Origin: Actinokineospora terrae
GTDB taxonomy: Bacteria > Actinomycetota > Actinomycetes > Mycobacteriales > Pseudonocardiaceae
Assembly (NCBI RefSeq): GCF_900111175.1
Contig: NZ_FOGI01000023.1
Span: 1-50,215 of the forward strand
Length of the DNA stretch: 50,215 nucleotides
Reading direction: 5' to 3'
Below the pieces are notes generated by a model that had not been told where the DNA came from, made no database searches, and was given only the letters and a program-made list of their open reading frames with translations. Below are positions 16,291 to 24,154 of this stretch, piece by piece. The translations under genes were made by a program, and so were the position numbers. How positions within the stretch are numbered: position 1 is the stretch's first letter; each line of letters begins with the position of its first letter.

Positions 16291-16330
16291 GGAAACGGGC
16301 GCGCGGGTCAGGAGACGGGGGCGCGGGTCA
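16291..16330. repeat. 20-bp tandem duplication at the copD stop
   Basis: Two adjacent 20-bp copies (16291-16310 and 16311-16330) match at 18 of 20 bases. On the minus strand the unit spells the last codons of copD and each copy is followed by TGA, so the gene ends in an imperfect duplication of its own terminus, with copD stopping at 16308. Confidence 0.8.
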
Positions 16331-17321
16331 GGATGACGGCGAAGCCGAAGGCCAGGCCCATGATGGCTAGTTCGAGGGCTGCCCAGGTGACCAGTGCTGT
16401 GGGGCGGTGGGCGGCGATGGCGGGCATGAGGCGCCAGCGGATTTTGGCGCCGAGGGTGGCTAGGGCTATCAGGCAGGCTGTCTTGAGTAGGACTAGAGCG
16501 CCGTAGCGGGTGGTGGTGAGGGCCTCGAAGAGGGGGAGGTTCGGGTTCACCACGAGTTCGACCGCGCCGTTGAACAGGCCGGTGGCTGTGACGGTGATCA
16601 GGCAGATCGTGGCGAGTTTGGAGAAGCGGGGTAGGGCGTGGGCCAGGAGGGTGCGGTTCGCGGCGAGTAGGACGACCACCGCGCCTAGGCCACCGGTCCA
16701 GGCTGCTGCTGACATGACGTGGAGTTCCATCGAGATCATCGTCAGGTCGTGCCAACGCCAGTTGGTGGCGTGACCGGTGACCGGTAAGGGCAACAGCGCG
16801 AACAGCGACACCGCCGCGCGTAGTTCGGCTGGCACCGACTCCCCTACGCGTACCGACCACAGGGACAAGCCGAAGCTGAGTAGGGCGAACGCGGCGACGA
16901 ACAGCAGTGCCTTACCTGCGCCGACAGTGCCCACGTAGTCCCACACCGCCGCGGCTGACACGTTGGTGCCCGGGCGGAGTTCCGCGGTCTGCAAAACCAG
17001 CGCGACCAGCGCGGCCACCGCCCACACCAGCGCGCTGAGCATCGCGACCCGCCGCGCGCCCGCGAGCACCGGCTCGGCCAGTTTCGGCCGGTCGAAGCCG
17101 ATCAGCAGCGGCAGCAGGCAGAGCCCGACCGTCACCACCGCGGCCATGTCCAGCAGCACCCGCACGAGCGGGAGACCCACCCGGACCACCACCGCCGGTT
17201 CCGGCAACCCGGGGACCGGGTCCGCCGCGGTCACCGCGAGGCCGACGAGGACGCCGACGATCGAGGAGACCACGAGGACCGCGGCGAGTCCCGGGTAGGT
17301 GGTGGTCCGGGTGGCGGTCAC
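16308..17321 (-). CDS. copD: CopD-family copper import membrane protein
   Basis: 337-aa inner-membrane protein with about eight hydrophobic segments. The CopD core is seen in the C-terminal half: HATNWRWHDLTMISMELHVMSAAAWTGGL, given here as its separate parts, has the His residues expected to handle copper, then NRTLLAHALPRFSKLA and LKTACLIALATLGAKIRWR. The GTG start at 17321 overlaps the copC stop (GTGA), indicating coupling. Family knowledge: CopC binds copper outside the membrane and CopD moves it across. The last codons are duplicated in a 20-bp tandem repeat. Last gene of a four-gene minus-strand copper module. Confidence 0.88.
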   Translation of the reverse strand: MTATRTTTYPGLAAVLVVSSIVGVLVGLAVTAADPVPGLPEPAVVVRVGLPLVRVLLDMAAVVTVGLCLLPLLIGFDRPKLAEPVLAGARRVAMLSALVWAVAALVALVLQTAELRPGTNVSAAAVWDYVGTVGAGKALLFVAAFALLSFGLSLWSVRVGESVPAELRAAVSLFALLPLPVTGHATNWRWHDLTMISMELHVMSAAAWTGGLGAVVVLLAANRTLLAHALPRFSKLATICLITVTATGLFNGAVELVVNPNLPLFEALTTTRYGALVLLKTACLIALATLGAKIRWRLMPAIAAHRPTALVTWAALELAIMGLAFGFAVILTRAPVS

Positions 17322-17866
17322 GTCTGGCCGCCGCCGACGCGCAATGCGAAGAACACGCCGGCGCCGAGCAGGACGACCGCGCCCGCGATCCACACCCACA
17401 CCGGGACGCCGCTGTCGTCGGACTCGGCCGAGGCCGGGGCCGAACCGGCAGCGACCTCGTCGGCGGGGGCCGGGGTGCCGGTGCCCGCCGCGGTCAGGGT
17501 GAACTTGATCTCGCCGGAGACCGAGTGGCCGTCGGCGGAGAGGATGCGGTAGCCGACGCGGTAGTCACCGGCGGGGCCGAGCGGTCGCACCGCGACGGAC
17601 ACGACGTTGCTGCGGACCACCGCCTTGCCGCTCTGCCACTGGCCCTTGCCGTCCGGGCCGACCACGACGATCGTGTTGAGGTCCTCGCCCGCCTGCACCG
17701 GCTGGTCGAAGGTCAACTCGACCGAGCTCGGGCCGGTGCCGACCGACGCCTTGTCCGCGGGGGTGCTGGACACGAGTTGGTTGTGCGCCAACGCGGGTCC
17801 GGCGAGGCTGACCGTGGCGACCAGGGCCACCGCGAGCGCCGCGAGGCCACGGCCCAGTGCGCGCAT
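17318..17866 (-). CDS. copC: CopC-family copper-binding protein with membrane anchor
   Basis: 182 aa. A signal peptide ends in ALA at residues 25-27, leaving His28 as the mature N-terminal residue, the essential copper ligand of CopC proteins (HNQLVSSTPAD). The CopC beta-barrel continues with ELTFDQPVQAG, YRVGYRILSADGHSVSGEI, where Asp and His of ADGH complete a type II copper site. A C-terminal linker and one transmembrane helix (VWVWIAGAVVLLGAGVFFAL) anchor it outside the membrane. It lies 3 bp after the YcnI gene and overlaps copD, so all three should be made from one transcript. Confidence 0.93.
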   Translation of the reverse strand: MRALGRGLAALAVALVATVSLAGPALAHNQLVSSTPADKASVGTGPSSVELTFDQPVQAGEDLNTIVVVGPDGKGQWQSGKAVVRSNVVSVAVRPLGPAGDYRVGYRILSADGHSVSGEIKFTLTAAGTGTPAPADEVAAGSAPASAESDDSGVPVWVWIAGAVVLLGAGVFFALRVGGGQT

Positions 17867-17869
17867 CGG

Positions 17870-18637
17870 CTACTTCCCCGCCTTCGCGGCGGCGACCGCC
17901 TTGCGCGCGCGCAGGGTCGCACCGGCGCCGAGACCGAGGCCGAGCGCGCCGACGACGAGACCGGCACCGCCGAGCCAGCGGGCCGTGTTGTCCGAGCCCG
18001 TGGCCGGGGCCGCCTCGGTGTGACCGGCCTTGGTGTCCGAAGTGGACGCGGGCGCGGCCGCGGCGTGGTCGTCGCCGCCCTCGGTCTTCTTGGTCAGCTT
18101 GATGACCGGCGCCGGGTGCTCGGGCTCCTCGGCACCGGCGGCGGGCGGCGGGGCGTCCCAGGAGACGACCTTGCCGCTGTCGTAGGTCTGGATCGCGGGG
18201 ATGACCAGCTGGTCGGTCTCGGGCAGCGCGCCGCCGGAGAGCTCGAACTCGGCGAACTCGCCGGGGCCGATGCGGGTGCCCGCGGCGGCGGTCCAGGTGA
18301 CGGTGCTGACCGCCTCGGTGATCTCGGTGCCGTGCGAGGTGATCGGCTTGTCCAGCTTGGCCTTGGTGATCACCGCGGACCAGCCCGGCTGCGGCTTGGT
18401 GCGCAGCGAGGTGATCGGGACCTCCTGCGGGAAGCGCACCTCCAGCTTCACGGTGCCCGCCGTGGCGTCCTCGTTGGGCACCCGGAAGGTGATCTTGGTG
18501 TAGCCGCCCTGGACGGCGGGCTCGCCGATGATCTTGGCGGTCACGTGCGCCGAGGCCAGCCCGGGGGCGAGCAGGACAGCGGAACCGGCGACGGCGAGCA
18601 CGACACCCGCGCGCGCGGCGAAACGGTAAGTCGACAT
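17870..18637 (-). CDS. YcnI-family (DUF1775) copper-binding protein
   Basis: 255-aa membrane-anchored protein facing outward. The signal peptide ends ASA at residue 30, making His31 the mature N-terminus (HVTAKIIGEPAVQGGY). Family knowledge: YcnI binds Cu(II) through that N-terminal histidine brace with a nearby Trp, here probably in QPGWSAV. The DUF1775 domain spans about 31-165; a Pro/Ala/Glu-rich linker and a C-terminal helix (LVVGALGLGLGAGATL) with basic tail follow. The ATG at 18637 has AGGAG 10 nt upstream; an apparent N-terminal extension is a shadow. The gene is immediately upstream of copC and copD and belongs to their operon. Confidence 0.92.
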   Translation of the reverse strand: MSTYRFAARAGVVLAVAGSAVLLAPGLASAHVTAKIIGEPAVQGGYTKITFRVPNEDATAGTVKLEVRFPQEVPITSLRTKPQPGWSAVITKAKLDKPITSHGTEITEAVSTVTWTAAAGTRIGPGEFAEFELSGGALPETDQLVIPAIQTYDSGKVVSWDAPPPAAGAEEPEHPAPVIKLTKKTEGGDDHAAAAPASTSDTKAGHTEAAPATGSDNTARWLGGAGLVVGALGLGLGAGATLRARKAVAAAKAGK

Positions 18638-18698
18638 AGCGATATATCTCCTGAAGTGAGGTCGAGTCAGCGCGACTCGTGAGGGGGTGCGGGGACTT

Positions 18699-19235
18699 TC
18701 AGGAGAGGACCGGGGGGCCGCGCCGTCCGCAGACGACGCGTAAGACGACCGCGAGCAGGTGGTCGACCGAGGTGGCGACCGGGATGCTCGGAAGAGGGGT
18801 GCTCGGCGCGAGGCTGACCACCAGGGCCCGCACGATGCCCGAGAGCGTGGCGGCAACGGCGGCGAGCGCGCTACCTGCCACGGTAAGCAGCACGCCGTTG
18901 ACCAGCGTGGCCGCGATGTGGGTGGCCAGCATCAGACCGCTGGGCACGACCGGGGTGTGCACATGTCCGTCATGCGAGACCGCGATGTCGGTGAGAAACA
19001 CGTGCAGGCAGAGCTGACTGACGCCGAGCAGTGCAAGCGTCGCGAGGAGACCACCGCGGCGGTCGGCCAAAGCCGTACCCGCCCAGGCGACCAGCGCGGT
19101 CAACGCCAAGGTGACCGCCGTGTCGGGGACCCCGCCACCGGCCATGCCGTGCGCGGAGATCGCCAGCGCCGTGCTCGACCCGGCCAGGAGCACGCCACGC
19201 ACCACGCGGGGCGAACTCACTCGACTGGGGCGCAC
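18699..19235 (-). CDS. multipass membrane protein of copper module, unknown function
   Basis: 178-aa protein not assigned to a named family. Four or five hydrophobic segments are visible (ALAISAHGMAGGG..., TLALTALVAWAGTAL, LLATLALLGVSQLCLHVFL, LATHIAATLVNGVLLTVAG). A His-rich loop, VSHDGHVHTPV, lies between helices 3 and 4, and extra His residues occur in helices 1 and 4, all plausible metal ligands. It lies 61 bp upstream of the ycnI gene on the same strand, so a role in copper or other metal handling is suggested by context only. The GTG at 19235 lacks an SD; a later GTG (VSSPRVVRG) is possible. Confidence 0.75.
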   Translation of the reverse strand: MRPSRVSSPRVVRGVLLAGSSTALAISAHGMAGGGVPDTAVTLALTALVAWAGTALADRRGGLLATLALLGVSQLCLHVFLTDIAVSHDGHVHTPVVPSGLMLATHIAATLVNGVLLTVAGSALAAVAATLSGIVRALVVSLAPSTPLPSIPVATSVDHLLAVVLRVVCGRRGPPVLS

Positions 19236-19286
19236 AAACCAACAGCGTAAGCGTGGGGTCCAGAGGTCTCGACCACAGTCCGGCCG

Positions 19287-19745
19287 TCAGACGCCCAGCG
19301 CGGTCAGCACCTGGCCCTCGAGGCGGTCCAGCTCGGTGTTCACGGCCCGGTGCGCGGCCCGCCTGCGCGCGGTCGGCATCCGCTCCGACGCCCGCACCGC
19401 GGCCGCGAGCTGGCGCAACCGGTGCTCGGCGTCCTCGGCGAACGCCCGGTCCTGCGCGCTCGCGTCGGACTTGGTCCGCAGCTCGGCGACCGCGTTGGCC
19501 GCACCGGCGATCCTGGCGTGCAGCGCGCCGCCGCGACCCGAGTAGTGGCCGAGGTCGTCCACCGAGACCCCCAGCTTGCGGGCCTTGCGCCGGTCCCAGC
19601 TGTCGCGGACCACCGCGGCCGACCGCACCAGGTACGGGGTGACCACCGGCAGGACGGCGGGCGCGATCACCTTCGCCATCGCGATCGCGTTCTTCGCCTT
19701 GCCGGGCGTGAACCGGGGCAGCTCGACCGCCTTCTTGCGCGCCAT
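19287..19745 (-). CDS. conserved actinobacterial protein, DUF6474-like
   Basis: 152-aa basic protein with no established role. It starts MARKKAVELPRFTPGKAKNA and has one moderately hydrophobic stretch (VIAPAVLPVVTPYLVRSAAV), the motif LGVSVDDLGHYSGRGGALHARI, then a long amphipathic helical region rich in Arg/Ala that may form a coiled coil. The label DUF6474 is from memory of similar actinobacterial proteins. The gene is divergent from the TM0106-type nuclease gene and upstream of the copper module, with a 51-bp gap to the next gene. Confidence 0.8.
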   Translation of the reverse strand: MARKKAVELPRFTPGKAKNAIAMAKVIAPAVLPVVTPYLVRSAAVVRDSWDRRKARKLGVSVDDLGHYSGRGGALHARIAGAANAVAELRTKSDASAQDRAFAEDAEHRLRQLAAAVRASERMPTARRRAAHRAVNTELDRLEGQVLTALGV

Positions 19746-19839
19746 GCCCTGAACCTACTTGCCGTGCTCGGCGCGGGCACGCCGACCTGCTGATCGGGCG
19801 GTACCTGGATCGTCCGCTCGCGCAACTAAGCTGCGCAGT

Positions 19840-21480
19840 GTGACTACTACGGTGCTCCTCGACGCCGGCGTGGTGAGCCGCTGCAGGCGTCGTGTGCACC
19901 TCGAGCACGACCCGGCGATGCGCGACGCGCCGCGCGGCGCCCCCGACCCCACCTCCGAGCTGCGCAAAGCCGACGCGACCGCGCACCGCCGCGCGGTCGC
20001 CGACCAGCTGGCCGCCCGGTTCGGCGAGCGCTGGCACGAGATCCCCACCGGGCCGGACGTGCGCTCGGCCGAGCGCGAGGCGGCGACGCTGGCCGCGCTC
20101 ACCGAGGGCCGCGACTTCATCTGGGGCCCGATGCTGCCCCGCGACCTGGTGGCGGGTCGGCGCGGGAGCATGGACATGCTGGTCCGCACCGCGACCGGGT
20201 ACGTGCCGGTGCTGGTCGTCCGGCACAAGGTCACCGACCCGGGGTCCGGCGCGCGGACGTCGCCGCTGGAGGGCCTTGCCGACGTCGGGGGGACGCCGGA
20301 CAAGAGCCGCAAGGTCCGCCCGCAGCCGCGTGACCAGCTCCGACTCGCGCACACCCGCCGCCAGCTGCAGGCCGCGGGGTTCGCCGACGACCGCAACGCC
20401 TACGCCGGGGTCATCGGCCTCGACGGCGACGCCGTGATCTGGCACGACCTGCAGGCACCGACCTGGCCGGGTGGGCGGACCGCGCTCGCCGAGTACGACA
20501 CCCGCTTCGCCGACCGCATCGCCGTCGCCACCGCCGCGGCCACCGGTGAACCCGCGCTCGCCGAGCCCTCGCGCATCGTCGAGTGCCGCAGCTGCCCGTG
20601 GTGGCCGGTGTGCGAGGCCGACCTGCTCGCGACCCGCGACGTGAGCCTGGTCGTGCGCGGCGAGGACGCCGTCATGCTGCGCGCGGGCGGGGTGACCTCG
20701 GTCGACGCCCTGGCCAGGGTTGACCCGCACGACAACGACGTGCCGCTGGTCGGGATGCCGGTCGAGGACGCGGTCGGGTTGGCGCGCGCGTGGCTGGCCG
20801 ACCTGACGGTCGTGCGGCGCAGCCAGGACATCGAGGTGCCCCGCGCCGACGTCGAGGTCGACGTGGACATGGAGAGCTTCGGCGACGCGGGCGCGTACAT
20901 GTGGGGCGTGCTGCTCTCCGGCGCCGACATCGGGGAACCGCGGGGGTACCGGGCGTTCGTGAGCTGGGAGCCGCTGCCGACCGACGACGAGGCCCGCTCG
21001 TTCGCCGAGTTCTGGGCGTGGCTGAGCGGGGTCCGCTCGGCCGCGGCCGAGCGCGGGCTGAGCTTCCGGGCGTACTGCTACAACGAGCTCGCCGAGAACC
21101 GCTGGCTGCTGTCGTCGACCAAGCGCTTCGCCAGTTTCCCCGGCGTGCCGCGCAAGCGCGAGGTGCTGTCGTTCATCGAGTCCGACCAGTGGTTCGACCT
21201 GTTCGGCAGCGTTCGGCAGTACTTCCTGTGCTCGCACGGCAAAGGTCTCAAGACGATCGCCCCGGTCGCCGGGTTCACGTGGCGCGACCCGGAGGCGGGC
21301 GGCGAGAACTCGATGCGCTGGTACCGCGACGCGGTCGGCCTCGACGGCGGCGAGCCCGACCTGCCGCAGCGCAGGCGGCTGCTGGAGTACAACGAGGACG
21401 ACGTGCGCGCGACCGCGACCCTGCGCGCGTGGATGACCTCCCCCGCGGTGCGCGAGATCCCGTACGTGGGCGACATCTGA
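19840..21480 (+). CDS. TM0106-family RecB-like putative nuclease
   Basis: 546-aa two-domain protein. The N-terminal half resembles RecB/Cas4-type PD-(D/E)xK nucleases: Cys15 near the start plus Cys249-x2-Cys252-x5-Cys258 (VECRSCPWWPVCE) give the four-cysteine Fe-S pattern of Cas4/AddB proteins. GSMDMLVRTATGYVPVLVV holds the acidic core residues. The C-terminal half is an RNase H-like DEDD exonuclease-type domain with VDVDMESFGD, ENRWLL and YNEDDVRAT. Such proteins occur singly in many genomes with unknown DNA-repair roles. The GTG at 19840 seems to be preceded only by TAAGCT as a -10-like element, consistent with leaderless translation. No CRISPR array or cas gene is present. Confidence 0.88.
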   Translation: MTTTVLLDAGVVSRCRRRVHLEHDPAMRDAPRGAPDPTSELRKADATAHRRAVADQLAARFGERWHEIPTGPDVRSAEREAATLAALTEGRDFIWGPMLPRDLVAGRRGSMDMLVRTATGYVPVLVVRHKVTDPGSGARTSPLEGLADVGGTPDKSRKVRPQPRDQLRLAHTRRQLQAAGFADDRNAYAGVIGLDGDAVIWHDLQAPTWPGGRTALAEYDTRFADRIAVATAAATGEPALAEPSRIVECRSCPWWPVCEADLLATRDVSLVVRGEDAVMLRAGGVTSVDALARVDPHDNDVPLVGMPVEDAVGLARAWLADLTVVRRSQDIEVPRADVEVDVDMESFGDAGAYMWGVLLSGADIGEPRGYRAFVSWEPLPTDDEARSFAEFWAWLSGVRSAAAERGLSFRAYCYNELAENRWLLSSTKRFASFPGVPRKREVLSFIESDQWFDLFGSVRQYFLCSHGKGLKTIAPVAGFTWRDPEAGGENSMRWYRDAVGLDGGEPDLPQRRRLLEYNEDDVRATATLRAWMTSPAVREIPYVGDI

Positions 21481-21547
21481 GCACTCGCACCCGGCAGTCG
21501 GCTCGCATACGGTGGTGCGCATAAGCGAGTGGACGAGGGAGCAGTGC

Positions 21548-22633
21548 ATGCCGCAGCAGGTCCGGGGTGTTGTCGCCCGAGGCAAGGGTCAGCCGGTCAG
21601 CGTCGAGACGATCGTGGTGCCCGATCCCGGGCCCGGTGAGGCTGTCGTCCAGGTGCAGACCTGCGGGGTCTGCCACACCGATCTGCACTACCGCGAGGGC
21701 GGCATCAACGACGAGTTCCCGTTCCTGCTCGGCCACGAGGCCGCCGGGATCGTGGAGTCGGTCGGCGAGGGCGTGACCGACGTGGCGCCGGGGGACTTCG
21801 TGATCCTCAACTGGCGCGCGGTGTGCGGGACCTGCCGGGCGTGCCTGAAGGGCAAGCCCTGGTACTGCTTCAGCACGCACAACGCCGCGCAGCCGATGAC
21901 GCTGGAGGACGGCACCGCGCTGTCGCCCGCGCTGGGGATCGGTGCGTTCGCGGAGAAGACGCTGGTCCACAGTGGACAGTGCACGAAGGTCGACCCGTCG
22001 GTGTCGCCCGCGGCGGTGGGACTGCTCGGCTGCGGCGTGATGGCGGGCATCGGCGCCGCGGTGAACACCGGCGGGGTCGGCCGCGGCGACACCGTCGCGG
22101 TGATCGGGTGCGGCGGCGTGGGTGACGCGGCCATCGCGGGCGCCAAGCTCGCGGGGGCCACGACGATCATCGGCGTCGACCTGGACGACCGGAAACTGGA
22201 GTGGGCCAAGGGGATCGGCGCCACGCACACCGTCAACGCGGGCTCGGGCGACCCGGTGGAGCAGGTGCGCGCGCTGACCGGCGGGTTCGGCGCGGACGTG
22301 GTGATCGACGCGGTCGGGCGGCCGGAGACCTGGAAGCAGGCCTTCTACGCGCGCGACCTGGCGGGCACGGTCGTGCTGGTCGGGGTGCCGACCCCGGACA
22401 TGCGCATCGAGATGCCGCTGATCGACTTCTTCTCCCGCGGCGGCGCGCTCAAGTCCAGTTGGTACGGCGACTGCCTGCCCTCGCGCGACTTCCCGTACCT
22501 GGTCGACCTCTACAAGCAGGGACGGCTCGACCTCGACGCGTTCGTCAGCGAGAAGATCGGGCTGGACCAGGTCGAGGAAGCGTTCACGCGCATGCACCAC
22601 GGCGACGTGCTGCGCTCGGTGGTGGTGCTCTGA
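21548..22633 (+). CDS. mscR: S-(hydroxymethyl)mycothiol dehydrogenase
   Basis: 361-aa zinc-dependent class III alcohol dehydrogenase homologue that oxidises the formaldehyde-mycothiol adduct with NAD+. The catalytic zinc site is CGVCHTDLHYREGG with GHEAAG. Structural zinc cysteines lie in CGTCRACLKGKPWYC. The Rossmann loop is GCGGVGDAAIAGAKLAGA. The segment PMTLEDGTALSPALGIGAFA is diagnostic of the mycothiol-dependent group rather than the glutathione enzyme. GGGAG lies 7 nt before the ATG. The following metallo-hydrolase gene overlaps its stop by 1 bp, as in mycobacteria, forming a formaldehyde detoxification operon. Its presence indicates that the organism makes mycothiol. Confidence 0.96.
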   Translation: MPQQVRGVVARGKGQPVSVETIVVPDPGPGEAVVQVQTCGVCHTDLHYREGGINDEFPFLLGHEAAGIVESVGEGVTDVAPGDFVILNWRAVCGTCRACLKGKPWYCFSTHNAAQPMTLEDGTALSPALGIGAFAEKTLVHSGQCTKVDPSVSPAAVGLLGCGVMAGIGAAVNTGGVGRGDTVAVIGCGGVGDAAIAGAKLAGATTIIGVDLDDRKLEWAKGIGATHTVNAGSGDPVEQVRALTGGFGADVVIDAVGRPETWKQAFYARDLAGTVVLVGVPTPDMRIEMPLIDFFSRGGALKSSWYGDCLPSRDFPYLVDLYKQGRLDLDAFVSEKIGLDQVEEAFTRMHHGDVLRSVVVL

Positions 22634-23253
22634 TGTCGGCGCGCGTCGACCACGTGGTGACGTCCGGGACGTTCAGCCTCGACGGCGGCACCTGGGACGT
22701 GGACAACAACGTGTGGCTGGTCGGCGACGACACCGAGGTGGTGATCATCGACGCCGCGCACGACCCGGACGCCATCCTCGCCGCCGCCGACGGCCGCCGC
22801 GTGGTCGCCATCATCTGCACCCACGGCCACGACGACCACATCAACGCCGCCGCGGACCTCGCCGCCGCCGGACCGGTCTACCTGCACCCGGCCGACGACT
22901 TCCTGTGGCGCGCGATCCACCCCACCACCGACTTCCACCCCCTCCACGACGGCCAACACTTCGAGGTCGGCGGCGTCTTCCTGGAGGTACTGCACACCCC
23001 GGGCCACGCCCCCGGCTGCGTCAGCATCCACGCCCCCCAACTGAACGCCCTCTTCACCGGCGACACGCTCTTCGAGGGCGGCCCCGGCGCGACCGGCCGC
23101 TCGTTCAGCGACTTCCCGACGATCATCAAGTCGATCACCGAACGCCTGCTGGTGTTGCCCGCGAACACCAAGGTCCACACAGGCCACGGCAACACGACGA
23201 CGATCGGGGCGGAGGCTCCGCACCTGGACGAGTGGATCGCGCGCGGCCACTGA
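22633..23253 (+). CDS. MBL-fold metallo-hydrolase, partner of mscR
   Basis: 206-aa glyoxalase II-like hydrolase. Zinc ligands are seen in THGHDDHINAA, LHTPGHAPGCVS, FTGDTLFEGG and HTGHGNTT. The 1-bp overlap with mscR indicates coupling. In mycobacteria the equivalent gene also follows mscR, and a role in hydrolysing the S-formylmycothiol product to formate and mycothiol has been suggested; this is inference for the present protein. Cytoplasmic, no signal peptide. A strong hairpin 30 bp downstream ends the operon. Confidence 0.93.
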   Translation: MSARVDHVVTSGTFSLDGGTWDVDNNVWLVGDDTEVVIIDAAHDPDAILAAADGRRVVAIICTHGHDDHINAAADLAAAGPVYLHPADDFLWRAIHPTTDFHPLHDGQHFEVGGVFLEVLHTPGHAPGCVSIHAPQLNALFTGDTLFEGGPGATGRSFSDFPTIIKSITERLLVLPANTKVHTGHGNTTTIGAEAPHLDEWIARGH

Positions 23254-23283
23254 GTCTCGTTCTGCCAAGAGCCCTTTTCTCGA

Positions 23284-23319
23284 GAAGCCGTCCACCCCCT
23301 GTGCCGGGTGGGCGGCTTC
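23284..23319 (+). terminator. terminator after mscR operon
   Basis: GAAGCCG-T-CCACCC pairs with GGGTGG-G-CGGCTTC, a 14-bp stem with one G-T pair and an 8-nt loop, followed by TCTTCG. It lies 30 bp past the stop of the MBL gene. Confidence 0.8.
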
Positions 23320-23490
23320 TTCGCCTCCTGCTCCCGCCTTGGCCTCCGCCGCGTTTCGCCGAAGCCTCTCCTGAACGACTTCCCCCGGCGAGCCCGCCCG
23401 TACCCCGACCGTGTTGCCCCCTCGCTGGCACATCCCCAGCACAACGCCCACATCCCGCTCGAGCGATGTCATCCGGTCCAGCGACAGAAG

Positions 23491-24046
23491 TTATCCACAT
23501 CTGGATCTTCGGCGCCCTGTTTCACGATCGTCTGTCGGGGGGTGCCGGTAGGCTGGGACCTGGGACGCCCCCCGGAGAGGGTGGGGGCTGGGGCCGGACT
23601 GGCGTGCGCGCGCGAAGCGGTGGGGGCAGGGTAAGCGGAGCGGCGTGGGGTAAGCGGTTCGGTGTGGGTTAGAGGCTTGAGGTGGGCGGGGCGCTTGGCG
23701 TGGGCCGGGCGCGCGGAGTGGGGTAGGCGCACGGAGTGGGGTTGATGCGCGGCACGGGGTCGGCGCGCAGCTTAGGTCAGTGGGCTGGCGGGGACTACGC
23801 GCGCGATGCAGGTGAGAGGCCTGGCGTCGTCAGAGGCCGAGTGTGGGGCAGGCGCGCGGTGTGGGGTTGACGCGCAAGCACGAGGCGCGGTCGTGGGTCT
23901 GTTGTCGGTTGGGCTTCGACGACCCGCGGAGGCTAGTGCGGCCGTTGGGGGCTGACCTGGGGATCTGTTCGGGTATCCCCAGTACCCCCGAGTAATCCAC
24001 ACCGAGTTGTCCACAGTTGTGGATGGATTGGGGTGGGTTATCCACA
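23491..24046. promoter_or_regulatory. second DnaA-box group
   Basis: Exact TTATCCACA occurs at 23491-23499 and 24038-24046. TTGTCCACA (24007-24015) and TAATCCACA (23993-24001) each differ by one base, and a weaker complement-strand site begins at 24018. Four sites therefore fall within 54 bp, plus one 500 bp upstream. Confidence 0.65.
23633..23868 (+). repeat. degenerate 17-20-bp G-rich direct repeats
   Basis: About seven diverged units run in tandem from 23633 to about 23770, for example AAGCGGAGCGGCGTGGGGT (23633), AAGCGGTTCGGTGTGGGTT (23652) and AGGCGCACGGAGTGGGGTT (around 23725). One further unit, AGGCGCGCGGTGTGGGGTT, lies at 23850-23868. The shared core is GCG-nn-CGG-n-GTGGGGT. Read on the minus strand the units give a loose hexapeptide periodicity. 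Confidence 0.6.
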
Positions 24047-24154
24047 GGTTGGGTGGGCGTTCGTCGCGGGTTTGGGCCGTTCGGCGCCGGGGTGAGGTGG
24101 GGTGGCAACCGAATGAGCGGTTCGGGGTGGGCCGAACGGGGGAACGCCGAGTGG

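Larger units (their letters stand above)
23320..24154. other. gene-free tract with G-rich repeats and DnaA boxes
   Basis: No open frame here looks like a real protein; frames on the minus strand give only repetitive Pro/His/Arg text. The plus strand from 23540 to 24110 is G-rich with degenerate 17-20-bp repeats. DnaA-box matches occur at 23491 and between 23993 and 24046. The tract separates the mscR operon from the convergent 24155-24520 gene. Confidence 0.7.

Noticed and set aside
18970..21585. 871-codon minus-strand open frame opposite the TM0106-type nuclease gene
   Set aside because: Long only because of high GC; the plus-strand product has two recognisable nuclease domains.
23469..23732. 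Minus-strand ORF with Pro/His hexapeptide periodicity as a protein gene
   Set aside because: No SD, no recognised domain, and the units are degenerate at DNA level with mixed lengths that break the frame.
23320..24154. Gene-free tract as the replication origin itself
   Set aside because: Only a handful of DnaA boxes, no adjacent dnaA/dnaN and no AT-rich unwinding region; mycobacterial-type gene order puts oriC beyond the right end.
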